From Bacteroidales bacterium (lineage in GTDB: Bacteria > Bacteroidota > Bacteroidia > Bacteroidales > UBA12077), in contig JAUVLS010000134.1 of assembly GCA_030600625.1 (NCBI GenBank), positions 1 through 5,156 on the forward strand: DNA of 5,156 nucleotides, written 5' to 3'. Position numbers and translations under genes: made by a program. The notes below the pieces were generated by a model. The model was not told the origin of the DNA. It ran no database searches and saw nothing but the letters and a program-made list of their open reading frames with translations. Shown piece by piece: positions 1-5,156 of this stretch (position 1 is its first letter; each line of letters opens with the position of its first letter).

Positions 1-229
1 AGCTTATGTAATGACAGGTGAGTACAATAAGGTTTTTCCAATGGATATTTATCCTGTGCAATTAATTAAAGCCATTATGGTTGAAGATATTGACAAAATG
101 GAACAACTAGGTATTTATGAAGTTGACGAAGAAGATTTTGCTTTATGCGAATATGTTTGTACTTCTAAAATCAAAGTTCAGTCGATTATCCGAACCGGAC
201 TTGATTTAATGAGAAAAGAAATGAGTTAA
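1..229 (+). CDS. nqrA: NqrA, Na+-translocating NADH:quinone reductase subunit A (C-terminal fragment)
   Basis: This is the last 75 codons of nqrA; the reading frame is open through the left edge (codons begin at base 2), so the ATG at 11 is an internal methionine and not the start. NqrA is the cytoplasmic subunit of Na+-NQR and contributes to the quinone-reacting part of the complex with NqrB. The visible tail has the family's C-terminal pattern: a PMDIYPVQLIKAIM stretch, an acidic VDEEDFALCEYVC segment with two cysteines (codons at 146 and 158, spacing CxxxC), then SK and a helical IIRTGLDLMRKEMS end, where gammaproteobacterial NqrA has the comparable ALCTFVCPGK pattern. It ends in TAA at 227-229 and is followed by nqrB after 116 nt. 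Identification rests on this tail plus perfect synteny with nqrB-F; the quinone-site region lies outside the window. Confidence 0.95.
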   Translation, partial: AYVMTGEYNKVFPMDIYPVQLIKAIMVEDIDKMEQLGIYEVDEEDFALCEYVCTSKIKVQSIIRTGLDLMRKEMS

Positions 230-250
230 CAATAGCTTTTAGCCTTTGAC
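230..250. repeat. Left arm of degenerate heptad repeat (TTAGC type)
   Basis: Three consecutive 7-mers read CAATAGC, TTTTAGC, CTTTGAC, starting immediately after the nqrA stop codon. Bases 235-250 pair with 308-323 in inverted orientation, 13 of 16 positions matching, so the two arms could form an imperfect hairpin in RNA across the palindrome between them. Confidence 0.6.
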
Positions 251-255
251 CATCC

Positions 256-271
256 TGCCTGCCGGCAGGCA
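256..271. repeat. 16-bp perfect GC-rich palindrome
   Basis: TGCCTGCCGGCAGGCA is identical to its reverse complement and contains the 12-mer CCTGCCGGCAGG. As RNA it would be a 6-bp stem with a CCGG loop. It is an abrupt GC island in AT-rich DNA. No T-run follows, so it is not a convincing intrinsic terminator, and it sits inside an operon. I recall this palindrome being frequent in intergenic DNA of Bacteroidota, but could not check. Protein binding site, RNA-processing hairpin or repeat-family core are all possible. Confidence 0.85.
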
Positions 272-296
272 AGGTAGCTTTTAAAATATTAATCCC

Positions 297-324
297 AAAA
301 GCCAACAGTCAATAGCTAACAGCA
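297..324. repeat. Right arm of degenerate heptad repeat (GCTAA type)
   Basis: Four consecutive 7-mers read AAAAGCC, AACAGTC, AATAGCT, AACAGCA. This is the reverse-complement orientation of the arm at 230-250. The 9-mer GCTAACAGC (315-323) recurs inverted as GCTGTTAGC at 3791-3799 in the nqrE-nqrF spacer, tying the two gaps to one repeat family. Confidence 0.6.
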
Positions 325-345
325 CATTTAATAAAAAATCGATTA

Positions 346-1500
346 ATGAAATCATTAAGAAGATATTTAGACAAAATAAAACCCCACTTCGAGAAAGGTG
401 GGAAATTAGAGAAACTTGAATCTACATTTGAGGCATTTGAAACTTTTATGTTTGTTCCAGATACAGTTACAACAAAAGGTACTCATATTCGTGATGCAAA
501 CGACATGAAAAGAACAATGGCTATAGTTGTTTTGGCCTTAGTACCAACTGTTATTTTTGGAATGTGGAATGTAGGTTTCCATCATTTTATGGCAACCGGA
601 CAAGAAGGTACTTTACTAGAACTATTCTGGCTAGGCTTTCTAAGAGTCTTTCCGATAATAGTTGTTTCTTATGTTGTTGGATTAGGTATTGAATTTGCTT
701 TTGCACAATATCGAGGACATAAAGTAAATGAAGGATTCCTTGTTTCAGGGATATTAATTCCTTTAATATTACCAGTGGATACACCATTATGGATGGTTGC
801 TGTCGCAACTGCTTTTGCTGTTATTATCGGTAAAGAAGTGTTTGGTGGAACAGGGATGAATATTCTTAATCCTGCTTTAACAGCCCGTGCATTCCTTTTC
901 TTTGCTTATCCTTCTTATATGTCGGGTAATGCCGTTTGGACACATGGCATGATGAATGGCGAAGGAATCATAGATTCTTATACCGGAGCAACTCCATTGG
1001 CAGAAGCTGCAGCCGGAAAAATTGACAATCTTCCCAGTGTTATAGAAATGTTTTTTGGAACAATCCCGGGATCAATTGGAGAAACATCAACTTTAGCCAT
1101 ATTAATTGGTGCTGCAATCCTTTTATTTACAGGAATGGCAAGTACCAGAATTATGATATCTACTTTTATTGGTGGATTAGTCATGGGATTGTTGTTTAAT
1201 GTTTTTGCAGTAAATCCATTCATGGGAATTCCTGCATGGCATCATCTTTTATTAGGCGGATTTGCTTTTGGAGCTGTATTTATGGCAACAGATCCTGTAT
1301 CAGCAGCTCAAACTCCAAAAGGAAAAATCATCTATGGATTTTTGATTGGACTCTTTGCAATTTTAATCCGTGTAATAAATCCAGCTTACCCTGAAGGTGT
1401 GATGTTAGCAATTCTTTTAATGAATGTATTTGCCCCTTTAATTGATCATTATGTTATTGAGGGAAATATTAAGAAGCGATTAAAAAGAGCTAAAGCATAA
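346..1500 (+). CDS. nqrB: NqrB, membrane subunit with covalent FMN and the Na+ path
   Basis: 384-residue polytopic membrane protein, the core of Na+-NQR. It carries covalent FMN and non-covalent riboflavin, and is implicated in Na+ transport and quinone reduction. Visible family marks: cytoplasmic N-terminus HFEKGGK (14-20) and HIRDANDMKR (47-56); GKEVFGGTG (162-170) followed by NPALTARAFLFFAYP; flavinylation motif D210-S-Y-T-G-A-T216, where Thr216 should carry FMN by a phosphoester bond made by ApbE; PGSIGETSTLAILIGA (241-256); MATDPVSA (313-320); NPAYPEGVMLAILLMN (345-360); and a basic end KKRLKRAKA. Many hydrophobic helices are visible, about ten being usual for the family. It is about 30 residues shorter than the Vibrio protein (about 415), chiefly through a short loop after the first helix (near 77-95) and a short segment before PGSIGE. 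ATG 346 is preceded by an in-frame TAG at 313 with no other ATG between. Confidence 0.98.
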   Translation: MKSLRRYLDKIKPHFEKGGKLEKLESTFEAFETFMFVPDTVTTKGTHIRDANDMKRTMAIVVLALVPTVIFGMWNVGFHHFMATGQEGTLLELFWLGFLRVFPIIVVSYVVGLGIEFAFAQYRGHKVNEGFLVSGILIPLILPVDTPLWMVAVATAFAVIIGKEVFGGTGMNILNPALTARAFLFFAYPSYMSGNAVWTHGMMNGEGIIDSYTGATPLAEAAAGKIDNLPSVIEMFFGTIPGSIGETSTLAILIGAAILLFTGMASTRIMISTFIGGLVMGLLFNVFAVNPFMGIPAWHHLLLGGFAFGAVFMATDPVSAAQTPKGKIIYGFLIGLFAILIRVINPAYPEGVMLAILLMNVFAPLIDHYVIEGNIKKRLKRAKA

Positions 1501-1505
1501 TTTTT

Positions 1506-1547
1506 GAAATTCGAAATTCGAAATTTGACAGTTTGTAATTTGTAACA
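1506..1547. repeat. 7-bp tandem repeats GAAATTC and TTTGTAA
   Basis: GAAATTC occurs twice in tandem followed by GAAATTT (1506-1526), then a GACAG junction and TTTGTAA twice exactly (1532-1545). The whole block keeps a seven-base rhythm like the repeats in the nqrA-nqrB and nqrE-nqrF gaps, but with different sequence. It begins five bases after the nqrB stop codon. Confidence 0.75.
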
Positions 1548-1580
1548 CAAAACCAATAACATAATAACAACTGATAATTG

Positions 1581-1610
1581 AATGACTATAAAATGACTAT
1601 GAATGACAAT
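1581..1610. repeat. Three near-tandem copies of AATGACTAT
   Basis: AATGACTAT begins at 1581 and 1592, and AATGACAAT at 1602, so repeat starts are 11 and 10 bases apart, about one helical turn. Two copies are identical and the third differs by one base. This spacing would suit a protein binding several copies on one DNA face, but simple low-complexity repetition is equally possible. Confidence 0.6.
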
Positions 1611-1682
1611 TATATAACTATTATATTTCAAATTGTAAATAGTAGATAACTAAACATTAAAAAATTACATAATTATAAACAC

Positions 1683-2429
1683 ATGAGATCATATAGTAAT
1701 ACTTACATATTCATTTTTTCATCTATCATGGTAATTATTGTTGCAGCTCTACTTTCTGTTGCAGCCATAACTCTTCAACCATATCAGAAGAAAAATATAG
1801 AAATCAATAAAAAACAAAATATTCTTACTTCGATTAATATTGAAAGTACAGCTAAAAATGCTGAAGCTCTTTATGAAGAATATATTCTTGAAAGTTATAC
1901 AATAAATTATAAAGGCGAGGTAAACAAAGCTGGTGATGCTTTTAACGTTGATATGAAAAAGGAATTGGCAAAACACATAGAAGAAAGAAACCTGCCTGTT
2001 TTTGTAAGTTCATTGGAAGAAACAAAACAATATATAATTCCGGTTTATGGCAAAGGTCTTTGGGGCCCAGTATGGGGATATGTTTCTTTAAAAGACGACC
2101 TTTCAACCATTTTTGGTGCTAATTTTAGTCATAAAGCTGAAACTCCGGGCTTAGGTGCAGAAATTGATACCAAAGATTTTCAATTAAGATTTCTTGGTAA
2201 AGAAATATTAGATGAGCAAGGCCGGTTTGTTTCTATAAGTATTGTGAAAGGTGGCACTGCCGATCCAAACTCTAAATACGAAGTGGATGGGATTTCAGGA
2301 GGGACAATCACAAGTAATGGTGTTGATGCCATGCTTAAAGATTGTTTGAGTAGTTACGAACCTTATTTTAAAAATATAAAACAGGCAATACCTGAAATAG
2401 ATATTGAAATAGGTTTGAACAATGAATAA
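1683..2429 (+). CDS. nqrC: NqrC, membrane-anchored covalent-FMN subunit
   Basis: 248 residues, close to the family's usual 250-260. NqrC carries a covalent FMN on the outer side of the membrane and passes electrons on towards NqrB. One N-terminal transmembrane helix is visible (about 8-31, YIFIFSSIMVIIVAALLSVAA-like), followed by a soluble domain. Family motifs: VYGKGLWGPVWGYVS (121-135), HKAETPGLGAEI (150-161), the SIVKGG segment (187-191), and the flavinylation site D202-G-I-S-G-G-T208 followed by ITSNGV. Thr208 is the expected FMN attachment residue, attached by ApbE. The motif reads SGGT rather than the textbook SGAT; I believe this is common in Bacteroidota NqrC, but could not check. ATG 1683 is the natural start, directly before the membrane anchor. 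The 182-nt gap from nqrB contains heptad repeats. RnfG is the nearest alternative family, but the neighbouring nqrA, nqrB and nqrF exclude an Rnf operon. Confidence 0.97.
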   Translation: MRSYSNTYIFIFSSIMVIIVAALLSVAAITLQPYQKKNIEINKKQNILTSINIESTAKNAEALYEEYILESYTINYKGEVNKAGDAFNVDMKKELAKHIEERNLPVFVSSLEETKQYIIPVYGKGLWGPVWGYVSLKDDLSTIFGANFSHKAETPGLGAEIDTKDFQLRFLGKEILDEQGRFVSISIVKGGTADPNSKYEVDGISGGTITSNGVDAMLKDCLSSYEPYFKNIKQAIPEIDIEIGLNNE

Positions 2430-2487
2430 AATTAATATAACATAATCAATTTTTTAGCAAATTCAAAAAACATAAAAATTATATATA

Positions 2488-3135
2488 ATGAGTGCAGAAA
2501 AAGAACCTCTTTTTTCAGGCAAAAACTTAAAGTTACTTACAGAACCTTTAAATGACAGTAATCCTATTACTGTTCAGGTTCTGGGTGTTTGTTCGGCATT
2601 AGCTGTTACTGTTAAACTAAAACCTGCCTTTGTAATGGCTTTATCGGTTATGGTTGTAATGGCTGTTTCAAATGTTGTGATTTCTTTATTACGAAAAACC
2701 GTTCCCCCCAGAATTAGAATCATTGTTCAGTTGATTGTAATTGCTACAATGGTAATTTTGGTCGATCAGTTATTAAAAGCTTTCTTGTTTGATATCAGCA
2801 AACAGTTATCGGTTTTTGTGGGATTGATTATTACAAACTGTATTATCATGGGGCGCCTTGAAGCCTTTGCTTTAAGTAATAAACCATGGCAATCATTTCT
2901 TGATGGTATAGGAAATGCAGCCGGATATGGTGTTATTCTTTTAATTGTTGCTTTTTTTAGAGAGCTATTAGGTTCAGGTACTATTTGGGGTTACAAAGTG
3001 ATTCCTGAAAGTGTTTACGATTTTGGTTACGAAAATAATGGCTTAATGATTCTTCCTCCAATGGCACTTATTGTGGTTGGAGCAATTATATGGATTCAAC
3101 GTGTTAAAAACAAGAAACTTGTAGAATCTAACTAA
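2488..3135 (+). CDS. nqrD: NqrD, integral membrane subunit, ligand of the intramembrane Fe-S centre
   Basis: 215 residues (Vibrio NqrD about 210), hydrophobic, with the six-helix pattern expected for the family. NqrD and NqrE are homologous and pack with opposite topology, together holding an iron-sulfur centre within the membrane that relays electrons from NqrF to NqrC. The two family cysteines are present: Cys35 in VLGVCSALAV and Cys118 in IITNCIIMGRLEAFA. Other conserved stretches are PLNDSNPITVQ (20-30), KTVPPRIRIIVQL (70-82), the buried Asp93 in VDQLLKAF, QSFLDGIGNAAGYG (135-148, with Asp139) and FRELLGSGTIWGYKV (157-171). The C-terminus ends in a basic cytoplasmic-looking tail (RVKNKKLVESN). 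It follows nqrC after 58 nt and is only 11 nt from nqrE, so D and E are surely co-transcribed and probably translationally linked. Confidence 0.98.
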   Translation: MSAEKEPLFSGKNLKLLTEPLNDSNPITVQVLGVCSALAVTVKLKPAFVMALSVMVVMAVSNVVISLLRKTVPPRIRIIVQLIVIATMVILVDQLLKAFLFDISKQLSVFVGLIITNCIIMGRLEAFALSNKPWQSFLDGIGNAAGYGVILLIVAFFRELLGSGTIWGYKVIPESVYDFGYENNGLMILPPMALIVVGAIIWIQRVKNKKLVESN

Positions 3136-3146
3136 AAATTAAATAG

Positions 3147-3764
3147 ATGGAAAACTTAGTTAATATATTTGTCAAGTCAGTATTTATCGACAATATGATA
3201 TTTGCCTACTTCCTTGGAATGTGTTCGTATCTGGCAGTATCAAAAACAGTAAAAACTTCTACAGGATTAGGAATTGCTGTAATATTTGTATTAGGATTTA
3301 CAGTACCTGTCGACTATTTAATCGAAAACTTTTTATTAAAAGAAGGTGCTTTAGTTTGGTTGAGTCCAAAATTTGCCGATGTTGATTTAAGCTTTTTAAG
3401 TTTTATAATATTCATTGCAGTAATCGCATCTATGGTACAATTGGTCGAAATGATTATTGAAAAATTCTCACCAACATTATATAATTCATTAGGGATATTC
3501 CTGCCTTTAATTGCTGTAAACTGTGCAATTTTAGGAGGATCTTTATTTATGCAGGAACGTGCTTACAATAATATTGCAGAAGCAACTGTTTTTGGATTGG
3601 GATCCGGTGTTGGATGGTTTCTTGCAATTGTTGGTATTGCTGCAATTCGTGAGAAAATAAGATATTCAAATGTGCCTGATCCGCTAAAAGGCCTGGGAAT
3701 TACTTTTATAATTACAGGTTTAATGGGAATAGCCTTTATGGGTTTTATGGGAATTAAATTGTAA
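3147..3764 (+). CDS. nqrE: NqrE, integral membrane subunit, partner of NqrD in the Fe-S centre
   Basis: 205 residues (Vibrio NqrE about 198), with six predicted membrane helices. Key residues are all visible: Cys26 in [13 protein letters not shown] and Cys126 in [15 protein letters not shown], the two ligands that pair with Cys35 and Cys118 of NqrD; and Glu101 in [19 protein letters not shown], at the position of the membrane glutamate (Glu95 in Vibrio numbering, from memory) reported to matter for Na+ handling. Further family stretches are [15 protein letters not shown] (50-64), [12 protein letters not shown] (115-126), [16 protein letters not shown] (155-170) and [25 protein letters not shown] (176-200). 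RnfA is the paralogous alternative, but the operon context is Nqr. It starts 11 nt after nqrD and is followed by a long 223-nt gap before nqrF. Confidence 0.98.
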   Translation: MENLVNIFVKSVFIDNMIFAYFLGMCSYLAVSKTVKTSTGLGIAVIFVLGFTVPVDYLIENFLLKEGALVWLSPKFADVDLSFLSFIIFIAVIASMVQLVEMIIEKFSPTLYNSLGIFLPLIAVNCAILGGSLFMQERAYNNIAEATVFGLGSGVGWFLAIVGIAAIREKIRYSNVPDPLKGLGITFIITGLMGIAFMGFMGIKL

Positions 3765-3770
3765 TAATGG

Positions 3771-3799
3771 CCATTAGATATTGGCTATTAGCTGTTAGC
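3771..3799. repeat. Left heptad arm (TTAG type) of nqrE-nqrF gap
   Basis: Four 7-mers read CCATTAG, ATATTGG, CTATTAG, CTGTTAG, starting six bases after the nqrE stop codon. Bases 3782-3798 are an inverted match to 3950-3966, 14 of 17 positions, including the exact 9-mer GCTATTAGC against GCTAATAGC. Confidence 0.65.
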
Positions 3800-3933
3800 A
3801 AAAAATGAGAAATTTCAGAAAATTAAATATTTGGATAAATAGTATTTATTATTGTACAAAAATTAAATTTTATCTCAAAAGAAAAAATTGTTGCTATAAT
3901 TAAATTACTAAATAAAGAACAAAAAATGGTAAA

Positions 3934-3959
3934 TAGCCTTATTAATAAACTAAAGGCTA
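3934..3959. repeat. Short inverted repeat, TAGCCTT / AAGGCTA
   Basis: A 7-bp perfect stem (3934-3940 with 3953-3959) with a 12-nt AT loop. Its right half overlaps the heptad arm, so this small hairpin would compete with the long-range pairing of 3782-3798 with 3950-3966. No T-run follows that would make it a terminator. Confidence 0.5.
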
Positions 3960-3982
3960 ATAGCTAAATACTAAAAGCTAAA
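3948..3982. repeat. Right heptad arm (GCTAA type) abutting nqrF start
   Basis: Five consecutive 7-mers read AACTAAA, GGCTAAT, AGCTAAA, TACTAAA, AGCTAAA, consensus about nnCTAAA. The array ends five bases before the nqrF ATG and so occupies the place of its ribosome-binding region. TAA or TAG triplets within it fall in all three forward frames (for example 3951, 3958 and 3965). The in-frame TAA that bounds nqrF (3979) is part of the last repeat. Confidence 0.75.
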
Positions 3983-3987
3983 TAAAA

Positions 3988-5156
3988 ATGATATTATTAA
4001 CATCACAAATTACAGTTATCCTGTTAAGTATTGCAATATTCTTAATAATAATTCTTGCATTGGTTATGATGCTTTTATATGCAAGAAAAAAACTTACTCC
4101 GCAAGGAACAGTTAAACTAAACATTAATGATGAAAAAGAATTAGAAGTTAATCCGGGTAATACTTTACTTACCACATTAATGAACAACGAAATATACTTA
4201 CCATCTGCTTGTGGTGGTGGTGGTACTTGTGGTATGTGTAAATGCCAGGTTTTAGATGGTGGTGGTACAATATTACCAACCGAAACAGGTTTCTTTACTC
4301 GTAAAGAAGCTCAAAACTATTGGCGTTTAGGTTGTCAGGTAAAAGTAAGAAATGACATGAAAATTGGCATTCCAAAAGAAATTATGGGAATTAAGAAATG
4401 GGAATGCGAAGTTATTTCAAATAGAAACGTTGCAACATTTATTAAGGAATTTGTCGTTAAATTACCTGAAGGTGAAGAACTCAACTTTCAATCAGGTGGA
4501 TATATCCAAATCGACGTTCCTAAAATTGAAGTTGAATTTAAAGATATGGTCATTGAAGAACAGTTCCGCGATGAGTGGGATCAGTACAATATGTGGAACT
4601 TAAAAATGAAAAATACTGAAGAAACATATCGCGCGTACTCAATGGCTAATTATCCGAAAGAAGGAAATATTGTAAAACTAAATATCCGCATTGCAACTCC
4701 TCCCTGGGACAGATCAAAAGGAACATTCCAAAAAGTTAACTCCGGAATTTGTTCATCTTATATTTTCTCAAGAAAGCCAGGTGATAAAGTAATGATCTCT
4801 GGTCCATATGGTGAATTCTTTATTAAGGATACTGATCGTGAAATGATGTATATAGGTGGTGGCGCAGGTATGGCACCATTACGTTCACATATTTTCCATT
4901 TGTTCCATACTTTAAAAACAGGAAGAAAAGTTACATATTGGTACGGAGCGCGTTCTAAGCGTGAAGTATTTTACGAAGAGGAATTCATGGAAATTGAAAA
5001 GAAATTTCCTAATTTCAAATTCAATATCGCTTTATCGGAACCTAAAGAAGAAGATAAATGGACAGGATTAACCGGATTTATTCATCAGGTACTTTACAAC
5101 GAATACTTAAGCAAACATGAAGAACCTGAGGAAATTGAATATTATTTATGTGGACC
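3988..5156 (+). CDS. nqrF: NqrF, NADH-oxidising FAD/[2Fe-2S] subunit (3' end cut by window)
   Basis: 389 codons plus two bases are visible; the frame runs off the right edge with no stop. The family is about 408-425 residues, so roughly 20-35 are missing. NqrF is the electron entry point: NADH reduces FAD, then the [2Fe-2S] cluster. Domain order: one N-terminal membrane helix (about 5-31); a ferredoxin-type domain with ligands Cys75, Cys81, Cys84 (C-x5-C-x2-C) and Cys116 (RLGCQV); conserved KKWECEVIS (136-144) and ATFIKEF; FAD-binding RAYSMANY (215-222); [20 protein letters not shown] and ISGPYGEFF (271-279); nucleotide-binding GGGAGMAP (290-297); WYGARSKRE (318-326); and WTGLTGFIH. The last visible residues, YYLCG (385-389), open the conserved CGPP motif, whose Cys388 lies near flavin and NADH. 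The start is fixed by an in-frame TAA at 3979-3981, and no other ATG lies between. Confidence 0.97.
   Translation, partial: MILLTSQITVILLSIAIFLIIILALVMMLLYARKKLTPQGTVKLNINDEKELEVNPGNTLLTTLMNNEIYLPSACGGGGTCGMCKCQVLDGGGTILPTETGFFTRKEAQNYWRLGCQVKVRNDMKIGIPKEIMGIKKWECEVISNRNVATFIKEFVVKLPEGEELNFQSGGYIQIDVPKIEVEFKDMVIEEQFRDEWDQYNMWNLKMKNTEETYRAYSMANYPKEGNIVKLNIRIATPPWDRSKGTFQKVNSGICSSYIFSRKPGDKVMISGPYGEFFIKDTDREMMYIGGGAGMAPLRSHIFHLFHTLKTGRKVTYWYGARSKREVFYEEEFMEIEKKFPNFKFNIALSEPKEEDKWTGLTGFIHQVLYNEYLSKHEEPEEIEYYLCG

Larger units (their letters stand above)
230..345. other. nqrA-nqrB spacer, repeat-rich, no gene
   Basis: 116 nt between two genes of one operon. It contains a left heptad arm (230-250), a GC-rich palindrome (256-271), and a right heptad arm (297-324), then 21 nt of A/T-rich leader before the nqrB ATG. 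No coding potential, tRNA or recognisable promoter is seen. Confidence 0.8.
1501..1682. other. nqrB-nqrC spacer, repeat-rich, no gene
   Basis: 182 nt without a plausible gene. The left side holds a heptad block (1506-1547), the middle a triple direct repeat (1581-1610), and the right side (1626-1660) a much weaker seven-base rhythm with TTTCAAA, TTGTAAA and later units. TTTGAAAT at 1503-1510 is inverted as ATTTCAAA at 1625-1632, close to the two ends. No clear promoter or terminator is visible. Confidence 0.75.
3765..3987. other. nqrE-nqrF spacer with convergent heptad arms, no gene
   Basis: 223 nt, the longest gap of the window. Heptad arms lie at both ends (3771-3799 and 3948-3982) around about 150 nt of very AT-rich sequence. 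A 13-codon ATG-to-TAA stretch from 3926 lies partly in the repeat and is not a credible gene. A TATAAT hexamer at 3895-3900 has no matching upstream element, and no Bacteroidota-type TTTG/TAnnTTTG pair at proper spacing was found. Nothing here proves a separate nqrF promoter. Confidence 0.75.

Noticed and set aside
256..285. Intrinsic terminator after nqrA
   Set aside because: The palindrome is followed by AAGGTAGC rather than a T-run, and the downstream genes belong to the same complex.
587..1223. Minus-strand open frames inside nqrB (587-808 and 978-1223)
   Set aside because: Both are antisense shadows of conserved NqrB helices with no recognisable protein features.
1449..1976. Minus-strand open frames at 1449-1631 and 1749-1976
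   Set aside because: The first translates AT-rich repeat DNA and the nqrB tail, the second is antisense to the nqrC membrane anchor; both have biased, low-complexity composition.
3895..3900. TATAAT as a promoter -10 for nqrF
   Set aside because: No TTGACA-like element lies 16-18 bases upstream, and Bacteroidota promoters use a different -7 motif; TATAAT is expected by chance in such AT-rich DNA.
3926..3967. Tiny open frame of 13 codons upstream of nqrF
   Set aside because: It has no ribosome-binding sequence, runs into the heptad array, and such short frames are expected by chance.
3771..3982. CRISPR array or transposon ends
   Set aside because: The repeats are 7 bp, degenerate and contiguous without spacers, and no transposase or cas gene is present.
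3978..4187. Minus-strand open frame of 69 codons across the nqrF start
   Set aside because: It lies antisense to the membrane anchor and ferredoxin start of nqrF, which has all family motifs; the translation is low-complexity and matches nothing I recognise.
4364..4603. Plus-strand open frame of 79 codons inside nqrF
   Set aside because: It is an out-of-frame shadow; the nqrF frame is continuous through it with conserved KKWECEVIS and GGYIQIDVP stretches.
346..5156. Rnf complex instead of Nqr
   Set aside because: NqrA and the NADH/FAD/[2Fe-2S] NqrF are present and the gene order is nqrABCDEF; Rnf operons carry RnfB and RnfC instead.

Overview
The window holds one block of an operon for the Na+-translocating NADH:quinone oxidoreductase (Na+-NQR), all on the + strand in the canonical order nqrA-B-C-D-E-F. 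It shows the 3' end of nqrA (cut by the left edge), complete nqrB, nqrC, nqrD and nqrE, and the first 389 codons of nqrF (cut by the right edge just inside its C-terminal Cys-Gly motif). No gene outside this complex and no minus-strand gene is supported.

The DNA is strongly AT-rich, start codons follow A-rich leaders with no clear Shine-Dalgarno sequence, and the proteins have a Bacteroidota flavour (CEYVCTSK end of NqrA, SGGT flavinylation site in NqrC). I infer a Bacteroidota member, possibly of the Bacteroidales/Marinilabiliales type; the phylum is fairly likely and anything below it is a guess. The quinone would then most likely be menaquinone.

The genes work as one machine. NqrF takes electrons from NADH through FAD and a ferredoxin-type [2Fe-2S] cluster. 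These pass to an iron-sulfur centre held by two cysteines each of NqrD and NqrE, then to covalent FMN on NqrC, covalent FMN and riboflavin in NqrB, and finally quinone, coupled to Na+ export. All visible cofactor ligands are present, so the complex looks functional.

The unexpected part is the spacers. Four of the five gaps are long for this operon (116, 182, 58 and 223 nt; nqrD-nqrE is only 11 nt). The three longest are filled with degenerate 7-bp-period repeats. In the nqrA-nqrB and nqrE-nqrF gaps these belong to one sequence family (TTAGC on the left, GCTAA on the right) arranged as convergent arms, so a transcript could fold. The nqrA-nqrB gap also has a GC-rich 16-bp perfect palindrome between two 9-bp direct repeats. 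The nqrB-nqrC gap has a different heptad set (GAAATTC, TTTGTAA). The repeats are the only candidate for something undescribed here; the genes themselves are ordinary and well known.
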